NCBI GenBank assembly: GCA_009602725.1
Contig: WELB01000148.1
Coordinates: 185,318-249,317 of the forward strand
DNA length: 64,000 nt
Source of the DNA: Spirogloea muscicola
Taxonomy: Eukaryota; Streptophyta; Zygnematophyceae; Spirogloeales; Spirogloeaceae
Reading direction: 5' to 3'
Position numbers and translations under genes: made by a program. The notes below the pieces were generated by a model. The model was not told the origin of the DNA and made no database searches. It worked only from the letters and a program-made list of their open reading frames with translations. Positions 11,441 through 22,138 of the stretch are shown piece after piece. Position 1 is the stretch's first letter. Each line of letters begins with the position of its first letter.

Positions 11441-11801
11441 GGCGCAGGGCGGCGCTGTAACGTTCTGATCCCTATACCCACAGTTAGGGGTTAGATCGTC
11501 CTGATTGTATTTGGTCGCTGGGGTTTTGAGACGGAAACCCAGCACAGTGAAGCACTACATTTACATGCAGCAGAATACCTTGCCCTGAGGAGCCGCGGGC
11601 AAGCAGCGACTCACCTCCCGGTACAGGCCAGCAACTGTCCCTACCGGGAGCAGCCACAGTGTACTTACAGGAGAGCCAGTGAAGATCCGCAGGGGCAGGT
11701 TGCGGCGTCGAGCTGCAGCAGCAGGCAGCAGCAGGGCTGCGTCGACGAGCTGCGGCAGCAGGCGGCAGCAGGACTGCGCGCCTCTCTCTCGCGTGGGCTT
11801 C

Positions 11802-12322
11802 TGTAAGGAACCTCGCCCTACACACGCAGTTAGGGTGAGCAGTCCTTCTTGAGTTCGGCTGTAGGGGGTTTAGGGACCAACCCACTACACAGGCAAAGCA
11901 CTGGCGCATAGGCGCAGCGGAAGACAGGCCCGGTGGCGCCGCCGTCCGGCGGCGACTCCACCTCCTGGGCGCAGGCCGGCGCAGCAGGCCCCGCAACAAG
12001 GTGCGGCGGCGGCTGCGGCGGCGGGCAAGGCTGCTCCTGGGCTTCACTGGCTCGAACTCCCCCGAGCCTCAGCCTCCAAGGCTCTTCGTGCTTCCCCGTG
12101 CCACCCCTCCACGGGTGTGAGCGGGTCGCCCCAAGGCCTGCCCTTGCGGGCGGGCCCAAGGTCCCCCCTTGGCAGGGTGGAACCTGGCGAGGGTATTTCT
12201 GGACGGGCGGGCCACTTGCCCGGCAAGCGAGCCCGCCACCTGGCGGGCCCACTTATCCCAAATAGCCGGTCATGTAATGCCAACAGAGCCATGTGGCTTG
12301 ACCAAATGGCTGGTTCATTACA
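11802..12322 (-). repeat. LTR-A, 3' LTR of the young Ty3/Gypsy element
   Basis: This 521-bp LTR has TG...CA ends (plus-strand view TGTAAGGAACC ... GTTCATTACA). It is preceded on the element strand by the purine-rich AGTGGGGAGG, the expected polypurine tract. Close relatives occur at 10,205, 31,692, 36,665, 42,045 and 47,563. Confidence 0.9.
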
Positions 12323-12356
12323 TACCTCCCCACTCTGGTGTTCATGTCCTCGGGAA

Positions 12357-12722
12357 CTAAGGAGAATTACCACCCTTGGCCAGGTATTCCCTGAGAGCAT
12401 CCGGACAATTTGCCAAATTGGCCGCAGGCTCCCACGTGTTGTGCTCAGGCCCATACCCGAGCCACTTCACCAGATACTCACGGGTCTTACGCCCTCGAGG
12501 CTTGTCCCTGTGAGACAAGATCTCTTCCACCTCAAACTCAAGATCATCCTCGATGACTAGTGGGGGTTGGGGCGGTTGGACACGACCATCCGAAAGGAAG
12601 GCCCTCAGCTGAGACACATGGAAGACGTTATGGACCTTCCAATGCACCGGTGTCTTCAACTCGTAGGACACCTTGCCCACAAGGCGTACTACTGCAAATG
12701 GTCCAACCCACTTGGGCAGCAA
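12357..12722 (-). mobile_element. Integrase C-terminus and chromodomain
   Basis: The minus strand encodes the GPF/Y-type module (LPKWVGPFAVVRLVGKVSYE) and then, after a short linker, a chromodomain with EVEEILSHRD, REYLVKWLGY and NTWEPAANL. The aromatic residues expected to cage methyl-lysine are present as F/Y, W and W/E-type positions. A terminal chromodomain defines the chromovirus branch of Ty3/Gypsy. In known members it directs integration to histone-H3-methylated heterochromatin. Confidence 0.9.
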
Positions 12723-13838
12723 CTTGCGCGTACCCGCAAGGATAAGTGCTTCGTGCTCAGCAGCACTTGTGCTCCAACATCGAAGGACACGTCCTTCCGA
12801 TGTTTGTCAGCATAAGCCTTCTGGCGACTCTGGCCAATTTCCAAGAAATGCCGAGCTCGTCTCTGAGCCTCCAAGAGGGTCCCAGTAAAGGCTACCGCGG
12901 CGGGAACTCGTTCCGGCCTCCCCACCTGAAGTGGAGCTCGGGGATGCTGACCATAGTTGAGGAAGAATGGAGTCTCTTTGGTGGACGCATGATAGGCATT
13001 GTTCACAGCATATTCAGCTGGAGCCAAATAGTCATCCCAGTCAGTCTGGCTAGAGTTGACGAAGTGCCTCAACATGTCCTCAAGAACTCGATTCATTCGC
13101 TCAGTTTGGCCATCCGTTTGTGGATGGAAGGCTGTGGACATGGACTGCTTCGTGCCAATAAGCCTGCAGACTTCTTTCCAGAAGTGACCTGTAAAGCGAG
13201 GATCGCGGTCCGAGACCAGCCTCTCAGGTATTCCATGTAGCTTCCACACCTTACACAAAGATGCCAGTGAAATCCTTCGCCAATGCCCGTGTAGTAGTGG
13301 GAGCAAAATGCACCATCTTACTCAGGCGATCCACAAAGACGACAATTGCATCATAGCCGTTCCGCGTCTTAGGCAATTGTGTGATAAAATTCACACTTAC
13401 ATCAGACCAATTCCGCTCCGGAATCTGCAAGGGCTGAAGTAATCCAGCAGGCTTGCCAGAGATTGCCTTACTACGTTGGCACGTGGCACAGCTTGCCACG
13501 AAAGCGCGCACCTGGGCTGGAAAGCCCTTCCACTAAACGAGGCGTCGCACAGCCTGTTTGGTTTTGCTCACTCCCAAATGACCACTGCAAGGCGTATCAT
13601 GCAACTCCTGCATTATGTCTGTGCACAAGGCATTGCAGTTCGGGACCACAATAGCGTCACCTTGCCACCAGAAGCCTTTGTCATCAGTGAGGGTGCTTAC
13701 GTTGGCGGCTTCAGCAAACCATGGGTCTGTGCCATACCCTTTACGGATATGCACGTAGAGCTCAGAGAGCTCAGCCGTGGTGTGCTGAGAAGCTTGACAA
13801 GTCGAGACGCAATCCTGCAGCCCGCACTCCAGAAGCAT
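12689..13838 (-). mobile_element. Integrase core of the young Ty3/Gypsy element
   Basis: This region shows the zinc-binding start (H-DTPCSGHLGVSKT, C-TCQRSK) and the DDE core, including the VSDRDPRFTGHFW and FHPQTDGQTERMNR signatures and the RAPLQVGRPERVPA segment typical of plant-type Ty3/Gypsy integrase. It belongs to a fossil element. Confidence 0.88.
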
Positions 13839-14352
13839 TCAAGGAAGCCAACGCATCAGCGCCATGAATGTTGCGACTCACAGGGTCTGCAACATTAAGA
13901 CGTCCAGGGCGATAAACCCACTGGAAATCGAATTGTGCCATGCACTCGGCCCATCGAGCTTGACGCCTCGTCAAATGCTGCTGCGTATGGAAATATGTCA
14001 ACGGGCAATGATCCGTGACAACCGTAGATGCCACACCTTCCAGGTAGCAACGCCAGACGCGTAAGGCGTGCACCACAGCCAGCAATTCCTGCTCGCCCGT
14101 CGTGTAATTTCGCTCTGCAGGGATCAGCAGGCGACACTCAAACGCTAACGGGTGACCCTCTTGCAAGAGTACGGCACCAATGCCGGGCAAAGAGGCATCG
14201 CAGACGAATTCATATGGCACGCCTTCACGAGGAAAGGCCGGCACAGGCGGAGATGTCAAGGCCTGCTGTGTTCCCTCAAATGCCCTCTGGCATTCGGACG
14301 ACCAATCCCAAGGCACGTCCTTACGAGTCAGCTTCGTAAGAGGAAGTGCCAA
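13771..14352 (-). mobile_element. RNase H region of the young Ty3/Gypsy element
   Basis: It encodes the RT-connection and RNase H with CDASLPGIGAVLLQ, ERNYTTGEQELLAVVHAL and VVTDHCPLTYFHTQQ, ending WVYRPGRLNVADPVSR. The aspartate/glutamate positions expected of RNase H (CDAS, E-ELLA, TDH, D near VADPVS) are recognisable. Confidence 0.88.
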
Positions 14353-14934
14353 GTTCCCATAGCCTTGTAGGAACTTTCGGAAATTCGAGAGGGCTCAGCC
14401 GGTAAATGGGACGGAAAGCCGGGTTAGCGCCTGGCTCCAATGAAATTGTATGAGCCACACCTCGGTGAGGAGGTAGACCGTCCGGAAGAGAGTCGGGAAA
14501 CACATCCGAAAATTCTTCCAGCAGCTTATCAAGAACCCCGCCATGTGAATCCGCAGCATTCACACACAAGTCAGGCTTAGACTCGTCGTTGAACGCCACC
14601 ATCACAAGAAATGCCATCTGGACAGTGTTCTTGTGAATCAATCGCTTCATCTGCATGGCGGACAGCACATGGAAGCCCCTGCCGCCAGCGGCGGTGCACA
14701 GGGAAGCTGCTTGCAAAGGACAAAGCGCCGTGCGCCACGTTGTACCGTGCAAGTATGGCGTTCAAAATCAAGGCATGCTGATGTGGCGCAAAGCCAGTCA
14801 TCTCCCAATATCACATCAAAGGCGACAGTCAACGCAATCGCATAACAAGGCACCTCGGCTTTGTATTGCTGGATGCGAATGGGAACCTTGCACAGGCCTA
14901 ACACATCCGTTGGGTGGCCACCGGCCAATGTCAC

Positions 14935-16173
14935 TCAAGGCAGGCCATCTGCTTGCAAATGCAGGCCAGTGGAGCACACCAAATTCCTTTTGACGAAGGA
15001 CACTGAGGCCCCTGAGTCTATGAGGATCCTTGCTGGTGCCGCAGCAACCAGCCCCTCAAAAAGCATAGTGTGTCCCCCATGGACACTGCCAAGGAATGGG
15101 GTGCGAGCGACATATACCCTGACCGCTGTCGGGTAAGGCCTAAGCCGAGTGGCATCAACGCTACGCCTAAGGAGCCTGTGTCCCGCCTCGTGCGAGGACA
15201 ACAGCGACATCCCCAGCGGAGCTTGATCAACCACGCCGCGCTTCTGCGGCACAATGAAGAACAGCATTTCTTCAGGCCGACGACACTCAGGCCAGCTCAG
15301 GTAGACATCTGCAGCCTCTTGCAAGTCATTGTGGGCAACCCACACAAATAGAGGCCCTCCGGCCTCCAGACCTTGCAGTAAAGCAGAAATGGAGCGCACA
15401 ACCGGTATGTTGGTTGGCGGGCCAGCGATGCCAGCAAGTTCAAACAGCTCAAGTGCGTCTGGCTGAATGAGATGGCTTGCAGAGGCAGGGGCCAAGCACT
15501 TACGCTTGCCCTTGGAATTGCCCTGGTCCCGGCCCATAGGGCGCTGTGGACGTGGCCGTGAGGAAGAGGGACCTGCCGCCGGGCAGTCCCTGAGCTGATG
15601 GCTCTTGGCACCGCACTTGAAGCAGCCAGGGCCTTCCACACGCGGCTTGGGGAAGTCGCCTTGAGGTCGAGCGTTCAAGCCGTGCCTCGGGTCGGACCGC
15701 TTCTTGCTTCGTTCTGCATCAGAGCCGCCTGCCTCCAGCAGGGGACGCCTGCTTGGACCGGCAATGTCCGGCGTACTGAGCACCTTGCGGGCGTGCTCCA
15801 CCATCTTGGTGAAGTCCGTGACCGGTTGTGCCGTTGCGGAGTCCACCGCGACCCAATTGCGAAAACGAGAAGGCAGTCCAGCCTTGAATCGTTGGCATTG
15901 GTCAATTGGCTTCATCGGCTCGCTGCGCAGCTTGGACAGCAGCAGCCGGAATTGCCGCACATAGGACTTAAAGCCCTCGCTCCCCTCGCCCCTCATGCGG
16001 AGAGCATCCAGCTCATCGCGGGCGCGCAGCTCCGAGTGTGGGTCGCCATACGCCGACGTAAGCGAGCTGCAGAAGAAGGCCCAGTCACCGGACTCCTCAG
16101 GCGTAGAGCTCTTCTTCAAGGTGCTCCACCACTCCCGGGGCTCCCCTGAGAGGTAGGTGGCAGCGAGGCGCAC
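14935..16173 (-). mobile_element. Gag-protease reading frame
   Basis: A 412-codon frame covers the gag core (YLSGEPREWWSTL ... LRMRGEGSEGFKSYVRQFR), one CCHC zinc knuckle (CFKCGAKSHQLRDC), a linker, and the start of an aspartic protease with the active-site motif ILIDSGAS. Upstream, 16,250-16,789 encodes a low-complexity N-terminal gag region. Protease continues past the frame end, with VILGDDWL near 14,830. Confidence 0.88.
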
Positions 16174-16524
16174 GCGTGCCCCCGCGTCCGTGTTGGAGCA
16201 GACGAATCATTCGTCCATCTCGTCCAGCCATGGCTGCAAGCCTCCCCGATCATCGTGACCGGCGAATTGCCGGGGTGCATGGGCCCTGGCAAGTCCAGGG
16301 TTGCCACTGCTCCTGCGCATAAGCTGCAACGAGGCATCCACCTCGTGCATGGGCCGCTCTTCGGCGCGCAGCTGGACGAGGAGGGCGCGCTGCTCTGCGC
16401 AGATCCTCGCAAGAAGACGATGTTGGGTCCGTTGCAGACTGGGCTGCCGCCAGATCTCGAGTAAGGAGTGCAACGCGTTGCAAGTCCCCAGCCGACAAGC
16501 CCTCCAGGCCTCCGGCTCCCAGCT

Positions 16525-16640
16525 CCACGTGCCCCTCGTGGGCGTGCCCCGCTTGGGCGTGGCCCTCGTGGGCGTGCCCCTCGTGGGCGTGCCCCTCGTG
16601 GGCGTGCTCCTCGTGGGCCTGCCCCTCGTGGGCGTGCTCC
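16525..16640 (-). repeat. 15-bp tandem repeat encoding His/Glu pentapeptides
   Basis: Seven or so 15-bp units (plus-strand core GCCCCTCGTGGGCGT) lie in the N-terminal gag region. Read on the element strand they give a His/Glu/Gly-rich repeat of the type GHAHE. The units are nearly identical, so the array is recent or homogenised. Confidence 0.8.
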
Positions 16641-17238
16641 GCAGCAGCCACTGCCGCAGCAGCTGGCCCTGCAGCAGCCGCTGCCTCAGCAGCCGACCGC
16701 TCTGCCTCCCGAGGAGGGCTCGGCCGCGCACTGGACGTGTGTGATACCATGCTGGCTGAAGAACACTGAGTGATTAATTCAGGCTCCACCAGTCAGCAAA
16801 TCACACACTCCATACTGCAATACAGGACATCGCAAGACTGGTGCACCAGCGAGCGAGCAAGCAAGGCAGCGCGCAACTCCACACCTCAATCAGCAGGCAG
16901 GCAGACAGCCGCAGATATGACCAGGACCGATACACACGGTCACTGCTGGCCACACGACTGACCTTACCACACAAAGGCTGCAGGCTCAAGCCACACCTCA
17001 AAAGAAGCGAACGCAGCAAGTGGTCCTCAAGGATCAGTCGGTCAATGGCGTTGGTCGTTGCTGGCTCACAGAGCGAAGATGGCTCCGCACCCAGCGCTTC
17101 CGCTGAGCCGCCTCACGAACCAACGTCTGGCAAGCACTTTATCTTTGACAGAAAAAAGTCAGGCCAGCACATCAGGGTGATCCTTGCATCATCAGCGGCG
17201 AGCACAATAAGTCACAAGCGCGATGGATGCAAGACCGC

Positions 17239-17249
17239 CTCTGATACCA
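17239..17249 (-). other. Primer-binding site (initiator-Met tRNA type)
   Basis: On the minus strand TGGTATCAGAG follows the 5' LTR by two bases. It is the classic complement of the 3' end of plant initiator methionine tRNA used by many plant LTR elements. The same site recurs at 22,110-22,120 (-), 25,612-25,622 (-), 39,499-39,509 (+) and, with one change, 40,129-40,139 (-). Confidence 0.85.
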
Positions 17250-17251
17250 AA

Positions 17252-17377
17252 TGTAAGGAACCTCGTGCTACACACGCAGTTAGGGTGAGCAGTCCTTCTT
17301 GAGTTCGGCTGTAGGGGGTTTAGGGACCAACCCACTACACAGGCAAAGCACTGGCGCATAGGCGCAGCGGAAGACAG
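17252..17377 (-). repeat. LTR-A, 5' LTR of the young element (visible part)
   Basis: Only 126 bp are visible before the run of N. They match the 3' LTR at 11,802 except for two adjacent-region substitutions near position 15. The rest of this LTR lies in the gap. Confidence 0.85.
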
Positions 17378-18023
17378 NNNNNNNNNNNNNNNNNNNNNNN
17401 NNNNNNNNNNNNNNNNNNNNNNNNNNNNNNNNNNNNNNNNNNNNNNNNNNNNNNNNNNNNNNNNNNNNNNNNNNNNNNNNNNNNNNNNNNNNNNNNNNNN
17501 NNNNNNNNNNNNNNNNNNNNNNNNNNNNNNNNNNNNNNNNNNNNNNNNNNNNNNNNNNNNNNNNNNNNNNNNNNNNNNNNNNNNNNNNNNNNNNNNNNNN
17601 NNNNNNNNNNNNNNNNNNNNNNNNNNNNNNNNNNNNNNNNNNNNNNNNNNNNNNNNNNNNNNNNNNNNNNNNNNNNNNNNNNNNNNNNNNNNNNNNNNNN
17701 NNNNNNNNNNNNNNNNNNNNNNNNNNNNNNNNNNNNNNNNNNNNNNNNNNNNNNNNNNNNNNNNNNNNNNNNNNNNNNNNNNNNNNNNNNNNNNNNNNNN
17801 NNNNNNNNNNNNNNNNNNNNNNNNNNNNNNNNNNNNNNNNNNNNNNNNNNNNNNNNNNNNNNNNNNNNNNNNNNNNNNNNNNNNNNNNNNNNNNNNNNNN
17901 NNNNNNNNNNNNNNNNNNNNNNNNNNNNNNNNNNNNNNNNNNNNNNNNNNNNNNNNNNNNNNNNNNNNNNNNNNNNNNNNNNNNNNNNNNNNNNNNNNNN
18001 NNNNNNNNNNNNNNNNNNNNNNN
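17378..18023. other. Assembly gap (646 N)
   Basis: The gap hides the end of the 5' LTR, the right target-site duplication of the young element and the middle of the inverted LTR-B. Its nominal size fits these missing parts. Confidence 0.98.
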
Positions 18024-18748
18024 GGCGCGTCGGCGGCACCGCCGAGCAGCAGCGCGGCGGCGCACCGCGCGTCACCGTCGCGCATCGCCCACGTGTCGCA
18101 CGCGCCGCTGCGCGCGTTAGTGGGGCGCGGGAGTCTAAAGATACTGGCCCGCCCACCCTCACTATGCGTTTACGATTAAGCCAAGATTAAAGGTCACGTA
18201 ACGGGTGGGGACGGTACAGGCGCCGCTTCCATGAGAAAGCCGCATGGCGTGGTTCTCACGAAGTACCTGCCCTCGTTATTGCATCGCCCTTGTCGGGCCC
18301 GCCTTCTCGAAGGTGGGCCTTGAGGCGAGCCTCCCAGAGACCCTGAAGGGTGGCACATGAAGCACTATTTAGTAAGGTTGAGACCAGACACGGGGTTCCC
18401 CGTCAGGATCAGGGAAGCCCACGTGAGAGAGAGGCGCAGCTCTGCTGCCGCCTGCTGCCGCAGCTCGTCGACGCAGCCTGCTGCTGCCTGTTGCTGCAGC
18501 CCGTCGCCGCAGCCGTTCGCTGCAGATCTTCACCGGCTCTCCAGACTGTGGCTGCTCCCTTAGGGACAGTTGCTGGCCCGTACCCGAGAGATAAATCGCC
18601 GCCTGTCGGTGGCGCCTCAGGACAAGGAATTCCGCTGTGTAGTATGCGCGGTACTTCGTGTGCTGGGGGTTCGTCTCTAAATCCCAGAGACCGAATGCAG
18701 TAAGGACGTTCAATCCATGACTGTGCGTACGGGGGTAGGGACATTACA

Positions 18749-18973
18749 GCCAATGTCACCCGAGGAGACAAACCATCTGCTTTGCACATTTAAGCGAAGT
18801 GGAACACACCGACTTCTTGTTGACGAATGACACAGAGGCCCCCGAATCTATGAGGATCTTGGCTGGTGCATCAGCAACCAGCCCCTTCAAAAGCATCGTA
18901 TGTACCCACGCACACTGCCATCAAGAACTGGGTGCGAGCAACATACACCATGACGTATGCAGGGTACAGCAGA
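18749..18973 (-). mobile_element. Outer Ty3/Gypsy element, protease segment beyond the nest
   Basis: This minus-strand DNA matches the protease start of the young element (near 14,940-15,120), including the DNA for the IL-DSGAS region. It continues the protease cut off at 11,084, so it is the same outer element on the far side of the nested insertions. Confidence 0.8.
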
Positions 18974-20373
18974 TGTAGAGAACCTCGTCCCCTACACACG
19001 CACTTATGGTGAGTCGTCCTTGGGTTCGGCTGTCGGGGTTTAGAAGCGAACCCACTACACGGTGAAGCACTAGCGCAAAGGCGCAGCGGAAGACAAGCCC
19101 TGTAGTGCCGCAGTCCGGCCGGCAGCTCCACCTCCTGGGCGCAAGCCAGCAGCTGTCCCGCAAGGGGCGCAGCCACGACTCCCCCCAGCAAGCCCCGTAG
19201 CAGGTTGCAGCGGCGGCTGCGGCGGCAGGCAGCAGCAAGGCTGCCCGTGAGCTTTACTGGTCCGAAACGGTATTGGGTCTCAGCCCAAGGCTCGTAGTGC
19301 TTCCCCCGTGCCCATCCGCCTCCATTGATGTCAGCGGGTCGCCCCAAGGCCAGCCCTTTTGGCGGGCCCAAGGTCCCCCTTGGCAGGGTGGAACCGGCGA
19401 GTGTTCTTCCAGGACGGGCGGGACTCGCCCGCACCTGGGCGGGGCTGTGACGTTCTGATCCCTAAACAGCAGTTAGGGGTTAGTACGTCCTCATTGGACT
19501 GCGGACCTAGGGGCTTTAGGACCTTTCCCCCTACAGATGGGACGCCAGCGCATATGGGCATGCTCGCGCATATCGCGCAGCAGAAGTCTTACCCTGAGGC
19601 GCTGCCAGAAGGCGGCGACTCTACTGAAGGTCTGGCTTGATAGCTGTCCCCAGATGGGGCGCAAGCATGGCACTTCCGCAGAGCCGTAGATGTCTGCAGC
19701 AACGAGCTGCGGCGATGGGTTGCAGCAGCAGGCGGCAGCAGCAGGGCTGGCGCGGCGCCTGCGGCAGCAGGCAAGCAGGGCTGTGCCTCTCTCTGGGCGT
19801 TACTGGTCCGACTGATGAGTCTGGCCCCGGCCTACTACTTATAGCGTTCCACCTGCCACCCCTCCCCAGAGGGTGTGACGAGGGTAGCCCCAAGGTCCTC
19901 CCCGGAGGAGCGGACGCGACAATGGGGATACGGGATTCAGGAGCCTGGCCCGCGTTGACTGCCGGACGCTGCCGCTTGCAGCGAAGCAGCACCGAGCGGG
20001 TGGAGTGCAACTCCAAGGCGATGCCGCTTGCAGCGAAGCAGCGCACGCCGACAAGGGTGCGGCTCCAGAGCGGTCTTGATGACAGCGAGGGAGCGCCCAC
20101 CGACTGGAGAATAATCCTCGCGTGCATCGGAGCAACAACTCCCGGACGATGCCACAGTACCGCGCCGTGTCCCGGTCGGTGCCACGTGCACCGCACTAGG
20201 CTCTGCCACGTGCACGCACATTATGAAGCCCAGTGGCCTCTCAAGATTACCGGTGCCGCTTGGCACTCCCAAACGGGAGGGGACGTTACACGGGCCCACT
20301 TGCCCGGCAAGCGGCTAGCGGCCATGTAATGCTAACAGCACCGTGTGGCACAGCAGATGGCGGGATCATTACA
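18974..20373 (-). mobile_element. LTR-A (-) with LTR-D nested inside
   Basis: The LTR starts TGTAGAGAACC at 18,974, is interrupted at 19,446-20,290 by an LTR-D, and resumes to end GGATCATTACA at 20,373. The polypurine-tract sequence and the 3' end of a Ty3/Gypsy element follow immediately, so this is the 3' LTR of the element at 20,374-22,120. Confidence 0.8.
19446..20290 (-). mobile_element. LTR-D (-), nested in LTR-A
   Basis: This LTR of about 845 bp is bounded by TGTGACGTTCTG and GGGGACGTTACA in the plus-strand view. The flanking pentamers are GGGGC and CGGGC, a near-match that suggests an aged target duplication. It contains a direct repeat of about 60 bp built on GCCGCTTGCAGCGAAGCAGC (19,970-20,050). 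Confidence 0.75.
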
Positions 20374-22120
20374 TACCTCCCCACTCTAGTGTTCACGTCC
20401 TCGAGAACAACAAGAACACAGCCGACGGGTATTGCATTACGCCCGACGGATGCGGCCTCGACCAAGCCCAGGAGGATCACCAGCCTTGGCTAGGTGTTCC
20501 TAGCGAGCAGGCGGACAATTTGGCAAATTGGCCGCAGCTGCCACGTGATGTGCTCAGGCCCATACTCGAGCCACTTCGCCAGATACTCACGGGTCTTGGA
20601 TGAGGTGGTTCTTATTGCGGCAGCGAAGGCAACCTTTGCCCTCCGTAGCTGGCTCCTCCCAGCCTCTCATGCGACGAATGTTCCGACCCTCGTGGGCCGA
20701 GACTATTTCCGTCCCCTCTCTGCCTCAGCAGATACTCCCGCCACAAGCAGGGAGTGCTTCCCCAATACACTTTAAAAAGTGTTCAGCACCTTCCTGGCGT
20801 GCTCCACCAGCTGGGCAAGTTGGCAAGGCCACGAGGTAATGGGATTCACAGCGACCCCAACTCCGCATTCGCTCGGGCAGTCCAGCGTTACAGCGCTGGC
20901 ACTGATCAACAGCCTCCGTAGCCTCGATGCGCAGCTTCGAGACCAGCAGCCTGAATAGCCGCACATGGCTCTCAAAGTCTCCGCGCATACGAATAGCATC
21001 CAGCTCATTACGAGCCTTCAGCGCCCCATGAATCTCACCATACACGTTGAGCGAGCCCGAGAATGCTTGCAGGTGTTGCACACCTCTGGCATGGAAGTCT
21101 TCTTCATGGAGTCCCACCACAGGGATCCCCGACTATATAAGTGGCGGCAAGCTCATCTTGCCGACACGTCCGTGCCACTTAGCACGAACTACTCAACTAT
21201 CTCGCTGGACCGCGCTTGGAGTCCTCTCCGGTCAGATTGACCAGAGTATTGCTGAGGTCGGGCGGCCCTGGCAAGTACATGCAGGATCCCCGGCTCTGGC
21301 GCATCAGATGCACCTCAGCCCCGACCCCTTGCAAACGCCTCTCGCCGGCCCCAAGCGGGCCGAGCAAGCTTTGCACCTCCCCACACACCCCAGTACCGCG
21401 TGGAGGACGGGTCCAGCACAGCCTTTGCTGCCTCAAAGTGCTCGGTGAGGAGTGCACACGTTACATCTCCACAGCCGACAGGCCCTCATGGCCTGCGGCC
21501 CCAAGCTCGGCGTGCCCCAGCAGCCACTGCTGCCTCCGCAGCATCCGCTGCCTCAGCACCGGCCGCTCCACCTCCCGAGGAGGCCTAGGCCGAGCACTGG
21601 AGGTGTGCGACTCCATGCCGTCTGAGGAACACTGAGTGATCAAGTCAGGCTCCGGCAGTCAGCATATCACACACTCCACACCGCAGTACAGGGCATTGCA
21701 AGACTGCTGCAGCAGCCAACGAGCAAGCAAGGCAACGGGCTAAGCCACACCTCCAAACAGCAGGCAGGCAGACAGCCGCAGATAGGGCCAAGACCGATGC
21801 ACAAGATCGATGCTGGCCACACGACTGACCTTTACCACACAAAGGCTCAATCCCTACCTCAAGTAGGCGATATGCAGGGCGTCCACCACAAAGGATCAGT
21901 CTGGCAAGGAGATGCCAATTGTCGTGGCTGCTGTCTCAACGGCGCAAGATGACATAGCACCTGCCGACCGTGGGGCTTAGCAGCCCCACGGACCAACGCT
22001 GGCAAGATACTTTACCTCAAACGAGAAAGTCAGCCCAGGGTATTAGAAAGATCCTTGCATCATCAGCCGCAAGTACAAACAACGACAAGCCCGATAAATG
22101 CAAGACCGCCTCTGATACCA
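20374..22120 (-). mobile_element. Ty3/Gypsy non-autonomous derivative (gag plus 3' end)
   Basis: Read on the minus strand: a primer-binding site at 22,110-22,120, the N-terminal gag start (MESHTSSARPRPPREVE), gag core (GALKARNELDAIRMRGDFESHVRLFR, 20,725-21,120), then almost directly the DNA of the chromodomain end and polypurine tract (20,374-20,596). Nearly all of pol is absent. The element is broken and older than the one at 11.8-17.9 kb. Confidence 0.75.
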
Positions 22121-22138
22121 AACGCAAAAAACCTCGCC

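Larger units (their letters stand above)
11802..17900 (-). mobile_element. Ty3/Gypsy chromovirus, youngest near-complete copy
   Basis: This is the best-preserved LTR element of the window, read on the minus strand. It has a 5' LTR (17,252 into the gap), primer-binding site (17,239-17,249), gag and protease (16,789-14,935), RT, RNase H (13,771-14,352), integrase (12,689-13,838), chromodomain (12,357-12,722), polypurine tract and 3' LTR (11,802-12,322). The right end lies inside the assembly gap, so 17,900 is an estimate. The visible 126 bp of the two LTRs differ at only two positions, which points to a recent insertion. The gag-protease frame is long, but pol is interrupted, roughly half a dozen times, so the copy is broken. 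Confidence 0.88.
11456..18218 (-). mobile_element. Inner LTR-B (-) inserted in LTR-B (+), interrupted
   Basis: This is an inverted copy of the same LTR family. Its tail is at 11,456-11,801 (TGTAACGTTCTGATCC on the plus strand) and its head ends GGACGGTACA at 18,218. The flanks are a perfect 5-bp duplication, GGCGC (11,451-11,455 and 18,219-18,223). The middle is interrupted by the Ty3/Gypsy element at 11.8-17.9 kb, and part of it must lie in the assembly gap. Confidence 0.85.
11085..18748 (+). mobile_element. Outer solo LTR-B (+), interrupted
   Basis: The LTR head is at 11,085-11,455 and the rest of the LTR at 18,219-18,748, ending GGGACATTACA. The flanks are a perfect 5-bp target duplication, GCCAA (11,080-11,084 and 18,749-18,753). 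Joining the flanks across it restores the protease DNA of the host Ty3/Gypsy element seen in other copies near 14,930. Everything from 11,456 to 18,218 is a later insertion. Confidence 0.85.

Noticed and set aside
16525-16640. Regularly spaced short repeats as a CRISPR array
   Set aside because: Units are directly adjacent without spacers and lie in a gag reading frame of a eukaryotic retrotransposon.
17192-18162. Three long minus-strand open frames of 260-297 codons
   Set aside because: They are open only because they cross the 646-N gap.
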